Of a stretch of DNA of 64,000 nt, positions 9,375 through 20,855 are shown piece by piece. Below the pieces are notes generated by a model. It had not been told where the DNA came from and searched no databases. It was given only the letters and a program-made list of their open reading frames with translations. Both the position numbers and the translations under genes were made by a program. How positions within the stretch are numbered: the stretch's first letter is position 1; every line of letters starts with the position of its first letter. The stretch is from positions 18,499,440-18,563,439 of the forward strand of contig NC_092270.1 in NCBI RefSeq assembly GCF_036320965.1. Reading direction: 5' to 3'. This DNA is from Panulirus ornatus (taxonomy: Eukaryota; Arthropoda; Malacostraca; Decapoda; Palinuridae).

Positions 9375-11532
9375 AGAAAAGGTATATATTGAGAGTAAAT
9401 GAAAATTGTCTCGGTAGTCATTTATAGGGAATAGCATTTCTATTAACTGTCAGCTTATACTCATCATTCTTACTTTCAGTAAAACCTTTGAGAGACTTGT
9501 TTGCCACCTCAAATAGTATTTTGGAACCAATCATATGCTAACTAGATGTTAGTATAGGTGTCGAGAAAAAATAGAATGAGACCACAGAGCATTTTGCTAA
9601 CTGCATGATTTACCTCATGTGTTCTTGAAGATAGGTATTTAGGCTCTTCAACCTCCACACCAAAGTGTGTGTCCAAGCTGCTATGTTGTTCCTTTCCTTT
9701 GTGAGGTTGTTGCTGGCTGGAGCCTGTAGGCCTTTGTATCCTCCACATCTGGTTGGTCTGCCCCACATAGTAATAAATTGTGAAAGAGGTCCTTATTAGT
9801 TTTCCTCCGTGAACTGCTCATAGAAATTCTATTGGCTGTAGAAAATGTATTAACTAATTTTAGGGCCAGATGTGTACACTATATTCTTGTACAGCACCAT
9901 TCAATTTCAGTGGTAATGTTTTGCAGGCTCTTACATCCATGCCTGTCGTGCCTTTAGGAAAAGGTTTTCAAATTCAAGTTTGGAGGCTCTCCTTCTCTCT
10001 GTGATCTAGGAAGCTTAATCTCATTTATTTGATATTTTTTGTATGGTGTCCACTTTGGTTGTGAAAGATAATTGTGTACTCTGTAATTTTTTGATATATT
10101 CTGTCCTAAGGTGTGATGTCAGCACACAATGTTATTGTTGTCTGGAAAGTTTAAGTACGTACCTTGGGGAGCATCATCATTTGATATACTTTCCTCATCT
10201 TGAAGGTCTTTGAAATTCATCCTTTGTCTTTTTTGAGGAGGCATTGTTTACTTTCTGATGCTTGTTGAAGGTATAATCATGTCATGATTACTCGGTCTTT
10301 CATGTAGCTCGTATAAGGGATGCTGGTGTTTGTTTCTGCCTGGTGTTCTGAACTGTTATTTGATTTTCATCTGCCCTGTAATATCTTTTAAAGAGTTTAT
10401 CATAATTTGTAGCTCACCAGATAATCTGATAAATCTTTGTTTATAGAGTTCCTGTGTTTGTCAATTGATGATGGTGATGGTGATGACTTTAAGCCTCATG
10501 TGTGTTAGAGACATAGAGAAATGCCTGGTTTACCACATCAATTGATCTGTTGGTCAGCTTGTTTATCTGCTATCCTTCTTTTCCAATTATTTATATCTTT
10601 TTTAAGTTTATGTGCTGTAATGCCACAGTCACATATGTCAAAGGTTTTTGAAAAGTCTATATACAGGAATACCCCAGTGAAAGCTTTTTTATTTTTTTAA
10701 TTCTATAATGTGAAAATTTGTAAATTCAAATGATCTGGTCACATAACCATTTTTGTTAACATCTACTAAGCTAATTTTGAGTGGTGTATGTAGGGCACTT
10801 AGGTCAATCATTGCTTATCTTATGCTTTTTCACTCTACACACTCTGTCACATACTTCATTTATCATTTTAAAGAATACTTGTGAATTATCTGTTTGGAAA
10901 AAGGTTTGCAAGTGATAGCACTAGAAATACACCGAAGGTAAAAAGAAAAAGTATCACTCTAATGGTGAAAATGGAGGTACTCTTAGGTATGAAATGATGC
11001 CGTCAGGAACGTATCTCCATATCACTTTTTTTTTTAGTGATCCTGTTGAAAGCCGATTCACTAAAAGCTCTCTCTCCAGGAAAATCGTCCAGTGCTTTTT
11101 CTTTCTTTCTTCTCAATAATAAAAGTTGACAACTCTTGCATAAGATTTCTTATGTGTGCTTGACAGTCTGGTTGTTCGTCTAAGTGCTGGCACAGTGGAT
11201 ATCCTTCATTTGAAGAACCAGTGTGTTGGGCTCCAAGATCCTGGTATTTGATTTAATTGAAAGTTTCTTCAGATTATGTTGTTCTGCTTTTTATAATTCA
11301 TTTTTTGCACCAGAAGATTTATTCTTCTACAGCATTCCTCCATTGATCTGGGTTACCTCTCCTAGAACGATACAAGATATCCTGTTGCAAGTGTGACATG
11401 ATAGGGAGATAGCATTGACTATATGCTATTCTACCCTTAAATTTTGGTTATTCAAAGATAATGATGAGCTAGCTGGATTTTTTTGGAAAACAACTCAATT
11501 CTGTAGAAAGTAAGATCTTGTACTTAACGGTA
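9375..11532. other. Intron 1, no feature seen
   Basis: About 2.2 kb of AT-rich sequence with no convincing coding block, RNA gene or tandem repeat. Short poly-T and poly-A runs only. Confidence 0.45.
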
Positions 11533-11760
11533 ACATTTTCCTTGCTAGACAGAGATTAGAACTAATTACCTGTACTAATATAGAATAAAGAGGTCCTTTG
11601 AAAACCAGAGGGAGTACTTTCCTAGAAGACTTTGTATTTGAAACTAGAATTTTTCTTGCTAGATTTAGGCTAGAACTATTACCTTTACTAACACAAACTA
11701 GTACAGAGGTTCTTTTGGTAACCATGGGGATTGCATTCCTGGAAGATGTGAATGACAAAA
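11533..11760. repeat. Diverged tandem duplication, ~115 bp x 2
   Basis: 11533-11645 and 11648-11760 align along their length. Shared blocks include CTTGCTAGA, TAGAACTA, TTACCT, AGAGGT, and CCTAGAAGA versus CCTGGAAGA, with many substitutions and small indels. It is an old direct duplication in intron 1. The 68- and 92-codon frames across it have no recognisable domain. Confidence 0.7.
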
Positions 11761-12898
11761 CCATGGTTGGCAACAGATTATGCTTATGGGGAAAAGGGAT
11801 TTAGGGGGAATGACCTGTGAGAGGGACTTAAGGTATCTTAAGTCATGAAAAATGAGTTCTTCACGGTTAAAAAAGTTAAAATTCAAAAACATCACTAGCT
11901 AAGTTGAAAGTTCTCTAGAGTGTGATACAGAAAGTAGAGTAGGTATGTGGCATGCTGTCTAGCATCTGCAACCCAACAGACTAGATAAATCGCTTCTTAT
12001 ATTACTCACTGGTATATCCAAATTGTATGTATTGGATTACACTATGGGTTGGTGCCACTTAGACTGTATTGCATCCTGTTGATCAGGCCCAAAAGTGAGT
12101 GATTAGGCAAACTTCTTGTATCCTATTATTACTCAATTTCAACCCTACATGTAAATGAAACTTCCTTACAGTGAACAAGATGTGAGATTATATTTTCTTG
12201 TATCATTAAGAGAATAAGTAGCTTGCATGACAGCCAAAACATAGCATGTGTCATATGCTGCTGATTGTTATTTGAATACAGATCACCTTGTCTGTACCAT
12301 TATTGTTATATTACCTTCAGACATGCCTTTTCTCTTGCATTATCCCGTAGATAAAGGCATAATTATTAATGACGCCTTCAGTCAAACTTTATGCCTCTAT
12401 TGGTGAAATTTATTTTAGATTGCAAGACTTTGCTATTGTTATTAATTGTAAATATGTCTTACGTATACTGTCAATTATTCTTTTGACTGAAAGTGTGTTC
12501 ATTGCTCTGCTGTATTATTGTACATGTTGAGCTTATGTAATTCTTATCTGAATGTGTATAAATTGAAGCTCAAAAGTCATTAGAATTCAAAAACCTTGCC
12601 TTTGTATTACACATCTTAACTTAGATTTTTGTATATCCTCTTTATGGCCACATATTTGTAAATGTTATGATCATTATTATCGGTAAAATTTTTCATGAGA
12701 TTAACGGTAGACAAATTTTGAGGTGAATTTTCTGTCGGTGAAAAATGAAATAATTGATTTTGATTTTAAGAAAATGAAATTGTAATCAAATCATTTTCAG
12801 AGTGAGTCACATTTGGGATAACATTCTGGAACTGTTGGAATCCATTTTTTTTAGTTAGATATTGTTTAGATAGGATTATATCACTGATGATGTTTCAG
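11761..12898. other. Intron 1 end, no feature seen
   Basis: AT-rich intronic sequence leading to the exon 2a acceptor. No element recognised. Confidence 0.5.
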
Positions 12899-13030
12899 GA
12901 TCTTCTAGGAGTGAGCCTAATTCTCCCTCTGTTTCTACCGATGGTAAAGAACTTAGGGATTTCCCACTTGGCTGCTGGTTGTATTACATCCCTTTATGGT
13001 GCAATCCAGTTATTTTCCAGCCCAACAGTG
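12899..13030 (+). CDS. MFSD9: MFSD9-like exon 2a (candidate mutually exclusive exon)
   Basis: Forty-four codons, phase 0 at both ends, between acceptor TGATGTTTCAG and donor GTATGT. The peptide starts DLLGVSLILPLFLP, contains KNLGISHLAAG and SLYGAIQLFSS, and ends SPTV. Joined to exons 1 and 3 it gives GFL-DLLGVS and SPTV-GRWSDVVGRR, the TM1 / loop / TM2 region leading into MFS motif A. The same region is encoded a second time at 20086-20217 with the same length and phase (23 of 44 residues identical). It contains no frameshift or stop. Of the two, this copy keeps the QLFSS sequence that I recall in vertebrate MFSD9, so it may be the ancestral form. Confidence 0.88.
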
Positions 13031-15169
13031 GTATGTTCATAAGAGGTTTGCTCATGATTATTTCCACCTTGTTGCTGTAAATTTTCACTATGGTTCCTCT
13101 CGCATCGTATCATTTCTCATGCATTTTTTTTTCACTATAGAAATATAAATGAATGTAGTCTTAGCATGTGGCACTCTTTGTAGCTAGTCTTTTTTTTGCT
13201 GGAAAAGAGAAATTCTAGAGATGAATTGCGTAGTGATGATTTTCTGTAAACAAAGCTTCATGCACAGGAATACATTAGCATTTTGTTAAACTTTTCCATG
13301 AAATGTCTGCTTCTCATTGATGTGTCCTGATTGAGAATGTTTGGCAGTATGTAAGGTGGTTGATTTTAAAATGTATTTTAGAAGTATCTTAGGTAGCAGA
13401 TACTGAGCACAAGATTTTTATGTTGAACCCATAAAGTGGATAAATTGCTAAAGTGTTACTCTTTTAATTTATTTATTAATGTTGCTGTACTATTCTTGGA
13501 AAATATGAACAATTGAATAACTGTAATTGAGTCCATAGGTTAGTTTTTATTGATATCATTTTGTTTATTCAGTCATGATTCCAGTTAGGAAACATGGAAA
13601 GATTACTGTAGAGAAGCTCCAGTGTGGGTCATGCAACAAGGAGATGCTGAAAAAAGCAGGTAAAGTGATGCTCAGGAGAGGATTCATGCAGTATGTTTGA
13701 AGCCTCAAAAACATTGTGTTAGAGAAATGCTGTGGTAAGACCTTCCTGTACAGGAAGTTTGCTAAAATAACTCATAAATTGATGATGAAAACGAAATCTT
13801 TTGGGAAGGATCTAGTTACATCGATCTCTATGAGAGTGTTGAGAACTTGATGGAACACATGAGGTTATTAAGTAAATTCTCTCATTTTCCATCAGTATGC
13901 AATACTCTTAAAGCCATTATATTACATAAGTGAGGATGAAGTACCCGTGACCAGTTATGCCACAGCCACAATTATTGTATCCATGTAACTATATTGTGTC
14001 CTGTAGGGAGCCTGAAAAGTTCACAAAAGAATATTGTTAATTATTAAGCTGTAACCCAAGTGCTGCCATCTGTGATGTCATAAGCCTTTGCTCGACTGGC
14101 AAGTGAACGTCAGTGTCTCAAAAGTTGCTGAAAGGGGAGTAGATGGTTAGCTGATCTTTTGTTATGGCTCCACCTCTCTGTTCATGAGTTTGTCAACTCT
14201 TTGAGATACCTAACAACCATTATTGTGATACACAGCAAATTCTGACTATACTTATCTTGATGCAGTACAGTGTGTACTGGATATTAAATTAATGCTTTAA
14301 ATGTTTAATTTGCTGAAATCTGCTATCCTTTTTCTTCCATCTGTCGGAAGTATCTGCAAGATCTTCAATATTGGATTTCCTCGATATCATTTTGTGTTTT
14401 GTGATTTACGTGGGGACTGGAAATGAATCACCTTTGGGGAATTATATGTGATTGATCAATCCCTCAGTTTTTGGATTGTAGTTTGTCTGTCTAATGGTCT
14501 TTCCTGCTTTAGTGAGGTAGCATTAGGAGCAAACAGCCAGTCTCCAGTGTTGTCTGCAATACAATGTACCAAAATCAGAGCCTTCCAATAACAGCCAAGC
14601 CCCACATGCTACTCCACAGTGTAATTTACTATTTCATGTGCCTTGATTTTTCAGGTATTACGAAGATATGAAATATCTTTATGCTTTTTCACAATAATCC
14701 ATGAATGTTGATATGTGTATGTAAATTTGTGTTATTTATGAGTGGTAAGAACAGTTCCCAGAGGAATCATGGGTTATTGACATTCTCTCATGTTTAGACA
14801 TGGTAGAAATTAGGAAAAATTCAAATGGCAGTCAAATTGATAACAAGAACAGTTAATAGGAATATTATGGATTGGGGGACATTAAAGTGAAGGACTAATG
14901 AGGGGGCCTGGAATCAAAAGTAGTACCATGGCCTTAGATGTCTCTCAAGGGCTTTATTTGTGGACCAGGCAAAGGCAGCATGCTCCATTTATCCATGCAC
15001 TTACCACACATGATTGAAACCCATCCCATGTTTTCAGAAAATGGTGTCAAAAGATAAAACGTTCATGAGTGAGTCTTTGCATACTGTGTCTATTCCATGC
15101 ACAATAGGGGGAAAGTTTTTTCTTTATTGCTGTTATAAGTAGTATAATTTGTATTGTTATTTATATTTT
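13031..15169. other. Intron between exons 2a and 2b, no feature seen
   Basis: AT-rich sequence. A 43-codon open frame from ATG 13575 contains CGSCNKEM but matches nothing I know. No tandem array or transposon block recognised. Confidence 0.45.
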
Positions 15170-16490
15170 CTTTATTTTCATACTTGTTTGATGTTTCCTG
15201 CATTAACATGGTAGCATCAGGAACAGATGCTCACATCCATTCTTTAGCTGTCATGTATAATGCACCAAAACCACAGCCCCCTATCTACAACCAGGTCCAT
15301 TATACCTCTCTGTGGTTTCGATGGGCGCTTCATATTTCCTGACTCTATCCATTAACAGCACTTCACCTCATGTATACCACATTACTCCAATTCACTCTAT
15401 CCTATGCGTACCTTTCACCCTCCAGCATGTTCAGGTGCCAACCATTCAAAATCTTTTTCACTCCATTTTTTCATCTCCAATTTGGTCCCCCCTCCCCTCT
15501 CCTTGTCCCCTCCATATCTGACATATGTATCTTCTGTGTCAGCTTCTCCTCACCCAATCTCTCTATATGTCCAGATCATTTCAGCGTACATTCAGTTGTC
15601 TCAGTCGCACCCTTTTTGTTACTGCACTTCTCTCTTACCCTTTTATTACTTACTCAATCAAACCACTTTACATCGTATGTTATCTTTGTGTTCTGCACAT
15701 CCTCATCAACAGCCCATACCTTACATCCATACAACATTGGTGGGACTACCATACCTTTAAACATACCCTTTTTCACCCTCCAAGCACTTCTCAATGCTCC
15801 CAGAACTTTGCCCCTCACCCACCTTAAGACTCACATCCAATTTCATGGCCACATTTCCTGCCATGTCCACTCCCAGGTATCTAAAACACTTCACTTTTCC
15901 CAGACTTTCTGCATTCAAACTTGTACCCCAGCTAACCTGTCCCTCTATCTTGCAGACTTGATAACCTTGCTTTTATTCGCATTTATTCTCGAGTGTCTCC
16001 TTTTTTTTACACTCCAAACACAGACACCATCTTCTCCCACAGATATGCCGCTTGTGCTGTGTTGTTAGCAGACAACAACTGAATAATGTTTCAGGCCCTC
16101 CTGACCCCTGCAGACAAATCTGTAATTTGTCTCTCCAAGACCCTTCCATTTACCTTCCACACCAACCCATCCATAAACAGTTAAGAAGCCATGGTAACAT
16201 ATCACACCCCTGCCCCAGACCAACCTTCATCTGGAACCACTCACTTTCCTATCTACCTACTTGCACACTCCCCTTCCATTATTAATGAAAACTCCCTGCT
16301 GCTTCTGGTAGCTTTTCCCCTACACCATATTTTCATAAGACCATCCACAAGATATTTCTATCAACCCTGTTATATAGTCTCTCCAGACCCATAAATGCCA
16401 CATACTTATCCTTCTGTTTCTTTAAGTATTTTTGACACCCATTCTTTGAAACAAACACCTGATCCACACATCAGGTGTTGCTCTAGATAA
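15170..16490 (-). mobile_element. RTE-like non-LTR element, 3' half, degenerate, minus strand
   Basis: The complement carries the RT C-terminal half of the family seen intact at 34213-35616. Reading right to left: a corrupted catalytic block near 16040-16080 (SANNTA in place of FADDTA), the 'YLGVD...' region, the 'YGCEAW' region, and the 3' UTR down to a short tail near 15170. Plus-strand open frames here (up to 232 codons) are antisense shadows. The 3' UTR lacks the TGTATATA-rich segment found in other copies, so this belongs to a shorter-tail variant. It lies in the intron between exons 2a and 2b, antisense to the host gene. Confidence 0.7.
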
Positions 16491-16504
16491 TGTGTCAGAA
16501 ATAT

Positions 16505-16860
16505 TTATTATTATGATTATCACTTTTATATATATTTATTTATTATACTTAGTCACCGTCTCCCACATTGGCGAGGTAGCGCAAGGAAACAGACGAGAGA
16601 ATGGCCCAACCCACCCACATACACATGTATATATATATATACACCCACACACACACACATATACATACCTATACATTTCAATGTATACATAGATATTTAC
16701 ACTCAGACATATACATATATACACATGTACATATTCATACTTGCTGTCTTCATCCATTCCCGTCACTACCTCCGTCACACAAGAAATAGCATCCCCCTTC
16801 CCGCAAGGTAGCGCTAGGAAACGACAAAAAAACAGCCACATTTGTTCACACTCAGTCTCC
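16505..16860 (-). mobile_element. RTE-like 3' UTR fragment, minus strand
   Basis: Begins on the + strand with an AT-rich tail, then TCTCCCACATTGGCGAGGTA, followed by a CA/TA-rich stretch (16610-16735) and the CGCAAGGTAGCGCTAGGAAA block. This is the complement of the 3' UTR that follows the RT stop codon in copies at 45112-45446 and 62270-62640. No coding remains. Confidence 0.75.
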
Positions 16861-16880
16861 AGCTGTCATGTGTGATGCAC

Positions 16881-17850
16881 TGTTATTATTATACTTTGTC
16901 GCTGTCTCCTACGTTAGCGAGGTAGCACAAGGAAACAGACAAAAGAATGGCCCTACCCACTCACATACACATGTATGATATAAATGCCCACAAGCACATA
17001 TACATACTTATACATTTCAATGTATACATACATATACATACACAGACATATACATATATACACATGCACATATTCATATGTGCTGCCTTCATCCATTCCC
17101 TCCGCCGCCCAGCCACACATGAAACGACACCCCCCTCCCCCTGCGTGTGCACGAGGTAGCGCTAGGAAAGGACAACAAATGCCACATTTGTCCACACTCA
17201 GACTCTAGCTGTCATGTGTAATGCACCGAAACCACAGCTCCCTTTCCACATCCAGGCCCCATGAAACTTTCCATGGTTTACCCCAGATGCTTCACATGCC
17301 CTAGTTCAATCCATTGACAGCACATCAGTCCCGGTATACCACATCGTTCCAATTCACTCTATTCCTTGCACACCTTTCACCCTCCTGTATATTCAGGCCC
17401 CAATTGCTCAAAATCTTTTTCACTCCATCCTTCGACCTCCAATTTGGTCTTCCACTTCTCATTGTTCCCTCCACCTCTGACTTGTATATCCTCTTGGTCA
17501 ATCTTTCCTCGCTCATTCTCTCCATGTGACCAAACCATTTCAATTCAGCCTTTTTTTGCTCTCTCAACCACTTTCTTTTTATTACCACACATCTCTTTTA
17601 CCCTTTCATTACTTACTCAATCAAACCTCCTCATACCTCATATCATCCTCAAACATCTCTTTTCCAACACATCCACCCTCCTCTGCACAACCCTATTTAT
17701 CGCCCATGCCTCACAACCATATAACATTGTTGGAACCACTGTTCCTTTAAACATACCCATTTTTGCTTTCCGAGATAACGTTCTCGCCTTCCTTACATTT
17801 TTCAACGCTCCCAGAACCTTCACCCCCTCCCTCACCCTGTGACTCACTTC
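16881..17850 (-). mobile_element. RTE-like element, 3' UTR plus RT C-terminus, minus strand
   Basis: The 3' UTR (16881-17290, starting TTATTATTATACTTTGTCGC) continues without break into the RT C-terminal region. Minus-strand frames contain WFGHMERMSEERLTKRIY and KMGMFKGTVVPTMLYGCEAW, with stops and frameshifts between. It adjoins the fragment at 16505-16860 in the same orientation, so two copies are stacked head to tail. It ends near 17850 in a TAA/ATT run. Confidence 0.8.
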
Positions 17851-17852
17851 CA

Positions 17853-17960
17853 CTTCCATTATTATTATTATTATTATTATTATTTTTTTTTTTTTATACT
17901 TTGTCGCTGTCTCCCGCGTTATTATTATTATTATTATTTTTATTATCATCATTTATTTTT
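17853..17960. repeat. ATT trinucleotide microsatellites with embedded tail fragment
   Basis: Two ATT/TTA runs (17857-17883 and 17919-17960) flank a short piece of the RTE-like tail (TTTGTCGCTGTCTCCCGCG). The TAA run is the 3' terminus of this family, and successive insertions appear to have landed in or next to earlier tails. Confidence 0.85.
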
Positions 17961-17964
17961 TTTT

Positions 17965-18385
17965 ATTTGCTTTGTCGCTGTCTCCCGCGTTTGCGAGGTA
18001 GCGCAAGGAAAGAGACGAAAGAAATGGCCCAACCCACCCCCATACACAAGTATATACATACGTCCACACACACAAATATACATACCTACACAGCTTTCCA
18101 TGGTTTACCCCAGACGCTTCATATGCCCTGATTCAATCCACTGACAGCACGTCAACCCCGGTATACCACATCGATCCAATTCACTCTATTCCTTGCCCTC
18201 CTTTCACCCTCCTGCATGTTCAGGCCCCGATCACACAAAATCTTTTTCACTCCATCTTTCCACCTCCAATTTGGTCTCCCACTTCTCCTCATTCCCTCCA
18301 CCTCCGACACATATATCCTCTTGGTCAATCTTTCCTCACTCATTCTCTCCATGTGCCCAAACCATTTCAAAACACCCATTTATAT
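17965..18385 (-). mobile_element. RTE-like element, 3' UTR (short form) plus RT C-terminus, minus strand
   Basis: TTTGTCGCTGTCTCCCGCGT and GCGAGGTAGCGCAAGGAAAG are followed by a shortened UTR. The complement of 18152-18379 then encodes WFGHMERMSEERLTKRIY and the GRPNWRWKDGVKKIL block (residues 30-52 of that frame). This short-UTR form is the one carried by the two young copies at 34213-35616 and 54947-56214. Truncated near 18385. Confidence 0.8.
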
Positions 18386-18570
18386 CATTTATTATACTTA
18401 ACCGTCGTCTCCCGCGTTAGCTAGGCAGTGCAAGGAAACAGATGAGGAATGCCCCAACCCACTCACATACACATGTATATACATTATATATACATATATT
18501 TATGTATATATATATTATCATTATCATTATTATTATCATTATTATTATTATTATTATTGGTAACAGTAGT
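18386..18570 (-). mobile_element. RTE-like tail fragment and AT-rich microsatellite
   Basis: TCGTCTCCCGCGTTAGCTAG and the CAAGGAAACAGATGAG block mark another tail remnant. It runs into TATATA and (TTA/TCA)n simple sequence at 18475-18560. Confidence 0.65.
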
Positions 18571-18580
18571 ATTTTTATTA

Positions 18581-19510
18581 ATATAGAGTGTTATTTTTTC
18601 ATACTTGATTGCCATTTCCTGCATTATTAAAGTAGTGCCAGAAACAGATGAAAAAATCTATATCTGCTCATATCTATTCTTTAGCTCTCATGTACAATGT
18701 ACAGAAAGCACAACTCCCAGTCCACAACCAGGCCCCACAGACCTTTCCATGATTTCCCTCAGATACTTCACATGCACTGGATCAATCCTTTGACAGCACA
18801 TCATCCCCATTGTTCCAGTTTACTCTATCCCATACATGCCTTTTGCCCTCCTGCATGTTCAGGCCCACAAAATCTTTTACCCTTCATCCTTCCATATAGA
18901 GTGTTATTTTTTTCATACTTGATTGCCATTTCCTGCATTATTAAAGTAGTGCCAGAAACAGATGAAAAAATCTATATCTGCTCATATCTATTCTTTAGCT
19001 CTCATGTACAATGTACAGAAAGCACAACTCCCCGTCCACAACCAGGCCCCACAGACCTTTCCATGATTTCCCTCAGATACTTCACATGCACTGGATCAAT
19101 CCTTTGACAGCACATCATCCCCATTGTTCCAGTTTACTCTATCCCATACATGCCTTTTGCCCTCCTGCATGTTCAGGCCCACAAAATCTTTTACCCTTCA
19201 TCCTTCCATCTTTGATTTGGTCTCCCCATTATCCTTGTTCCCTCCATTTCTGATATATGTATCCTCTTTGTCATCCTTTCCTGTCTCATTCTCTCCATGT
19301 GACCAAACCATTTCATCCCACCCTCTTAAGCTCTCTCACCGACACTCTTTTTTATTACCACACATCTCTCTTATCTCTTCATTACTTACTTGATCAGACT
19401 ATCTCACACCACATATTGTCCTCAAGCATTTCATTTCCACTACATCCACTTTCTACACAGCCTTATCTATATCCTGTATTATATGGATGCCTCAGTTCCT
19501 TATAATATTG
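18581..19510 (-). mobile_element. RTE-like element 3' portion with internal 313 bp tandem duplication, minus strand
   Basis: Segments 18581-18893 and 18894-19207 are near-identical direct copies of a UTR/RT-end segment (CATACTTGATTGCCATTTCC in both). They are followed by 19208-19510, which continues the antisense RT C-terminal region of the short-tail variant. The duplication contains CCACAACCAGGCCCCACAGA in each copy with only scattered base changes, so it happened after insertion. The whole block ends just before exon 2b. Confidence 0.8.
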
Positions 19511-20085
19511 TTGGGATTACTATTCAATCATACACACAGTGATCTTCATCAGAATAAGCTAATATTGATTCTTGAAGTCACCTTGTAGTTTTCACTGTTA
19601 TTTATCACTAACCATTTCTGTAACATTTATTTGAGTTCACAGTATTGATTAAGAAAGTTTATAAGACTTTGATGCTAGAAAGGCACAGTATCTAAGTAAT
19701 TGGTGGGTGAATTCCTTCTAGATATCCTTACCTATTCTTGAATTCAGATAAAGCCAACTCATTCAGTTACTAACTTACACCTACCTCCTGTTGTCATTTG
19801 TAATGAAGGCAAAACGTTGCAGTTAGATAGAAATAATTTGCAGGGGAAGTGACAGATAAGGAGGAATTAACTCATTTTTATGTTTTTGAGATTAAAGTTA
19901 ACTAAAGTGAGGTAAAGCAGTGTTACTTAAACTCATTCTTGGTCATGGAAGTGTGCAAATTGGCAGGTTTTAGGGAATTCTTTGTATGAGGTACGGTTTT
20001 GTTGTAATATTATAGTAGAGCAAAGCTGAAGCTACTAATAAGAGCATGATATTTCTGTAACCATTTAGCTATACAGCATTTGCAG
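19511..20085. other. Intron sequence before exon 2b, no feature seen
   Basis: AT-rich sequence leading to the exon 2b acceptor TTTGCAG. No element recognised. Confidence 0.5.
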
Positions 20086-20217
20086 GATCTAGTTGGTGCA
20101 AGTCTTATTATTCCTCTGATCATCATTCAAGTCCGAAACCTGGGTGTTTCACATGTTGTGGGAGGAGCCATAAGCTCTGTCTATGGTGTTCTGCAAGTGA
20201 TCACTTCCCCTATAGTG
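20086..20217 (+). CDS. MFSD9: MFSD9-like exon 2b (candidate mutually exclusive exon)
   Basis: Forty-four codons between acceptor CAGCATTTGCAG and donor GTAGGT, phase 0 at both ends. The peptide starts DLVGASLIIPLIII, contains RNLGVSHVVGG and SVYGVLQVITS, and ends SPIV. It aligns with exon 2a without gaps (23/44 identical, most other changes conservative I/L/V swaps). Either exon gives an open frame into exon 3. Including both would insert a second TM1-TM2 pair, which is topologically unlikely, so mutually exclusive use is the simplest reading. Differences fall in the helix faces (LFLPM versus IIIQ, LAAG versus VVGG), so the choice could change substrate path or sorting. Whether the RNA uses it cannot be seen here. 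Confidence 0.85.
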
Positions 20218-20855
20218 GTAGGTACTTGAGATTATTTGTACTCAATTGAATTATGGAACCTGTCCTATGCAAAACTATTTCCAAATAATTTAGTTCCCAT
20301 TTTTCTGTTTAATTGTAAAAATTTGTACCCTGTTAACAGTTTTCTTCGTAATGCCTTTCCTTTTCATCACTGATTTACATTTGTGTATTGTAGTTTCATT
20401 GTATATCACAGGTTCTTACTAACATGATTATTTTTCATCCATCCATTTTATCAATATATTGTGAGCAAAGGATTTTAGACATCCACATGGTCTTGTGTAA
20501 TCTAGGTTGTCAGAACATGGGTAGGGCACGTTTTCCATTCCCATGGTTAAACAAATATTGAACTTTTTCTACATAAAAAAAAAAAATGCTATAATGAAAT
20601 ATTCAGGATTATAATTACTTACCTGTAATCAAACCAAAAGAGATATCTAAACTGTATTTCATATGAGTTTCTGTATTTGATTCAGTTCTTTTAACTCAAG
20701 ACAAAAATCAGAATGAAAACCAGTCATGAAATCTTTTTGTTATTTGCTTTTGTACTTTATAATGATGTCTGTTTTGCTCGTCCTGTATTTCATGAATGAC
20801 AGGATAAGGATGCTATTTACTAGACATGCTGTGATTATGCTAAAACTCAATATCC
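20218..20855. other. Intron 2 start, no feature seen
   Basis: AT-rich sequence between exon 2b and the LTR element; one A13 run near 20573. Confidence 0.5.

Noticed and set aside
13575..13706. Possible extra host exon or small protein with a CxxC motif
   Set aside because: No splice sites in a compatible phase and no homology that I recognise.
15370..16068. Plus-strand 232-codon frame
   Set aside because: Complement of a degenerate RTE-like RT; low-complexity Ser/Pro/Leu composition typical of the shadow.
16610..16735. Stand-alone CA/TA microsatellite
   Set aside because: It is the conserved middle part of the RTE-like long 3' UTR, repeated in the same context in other copies.
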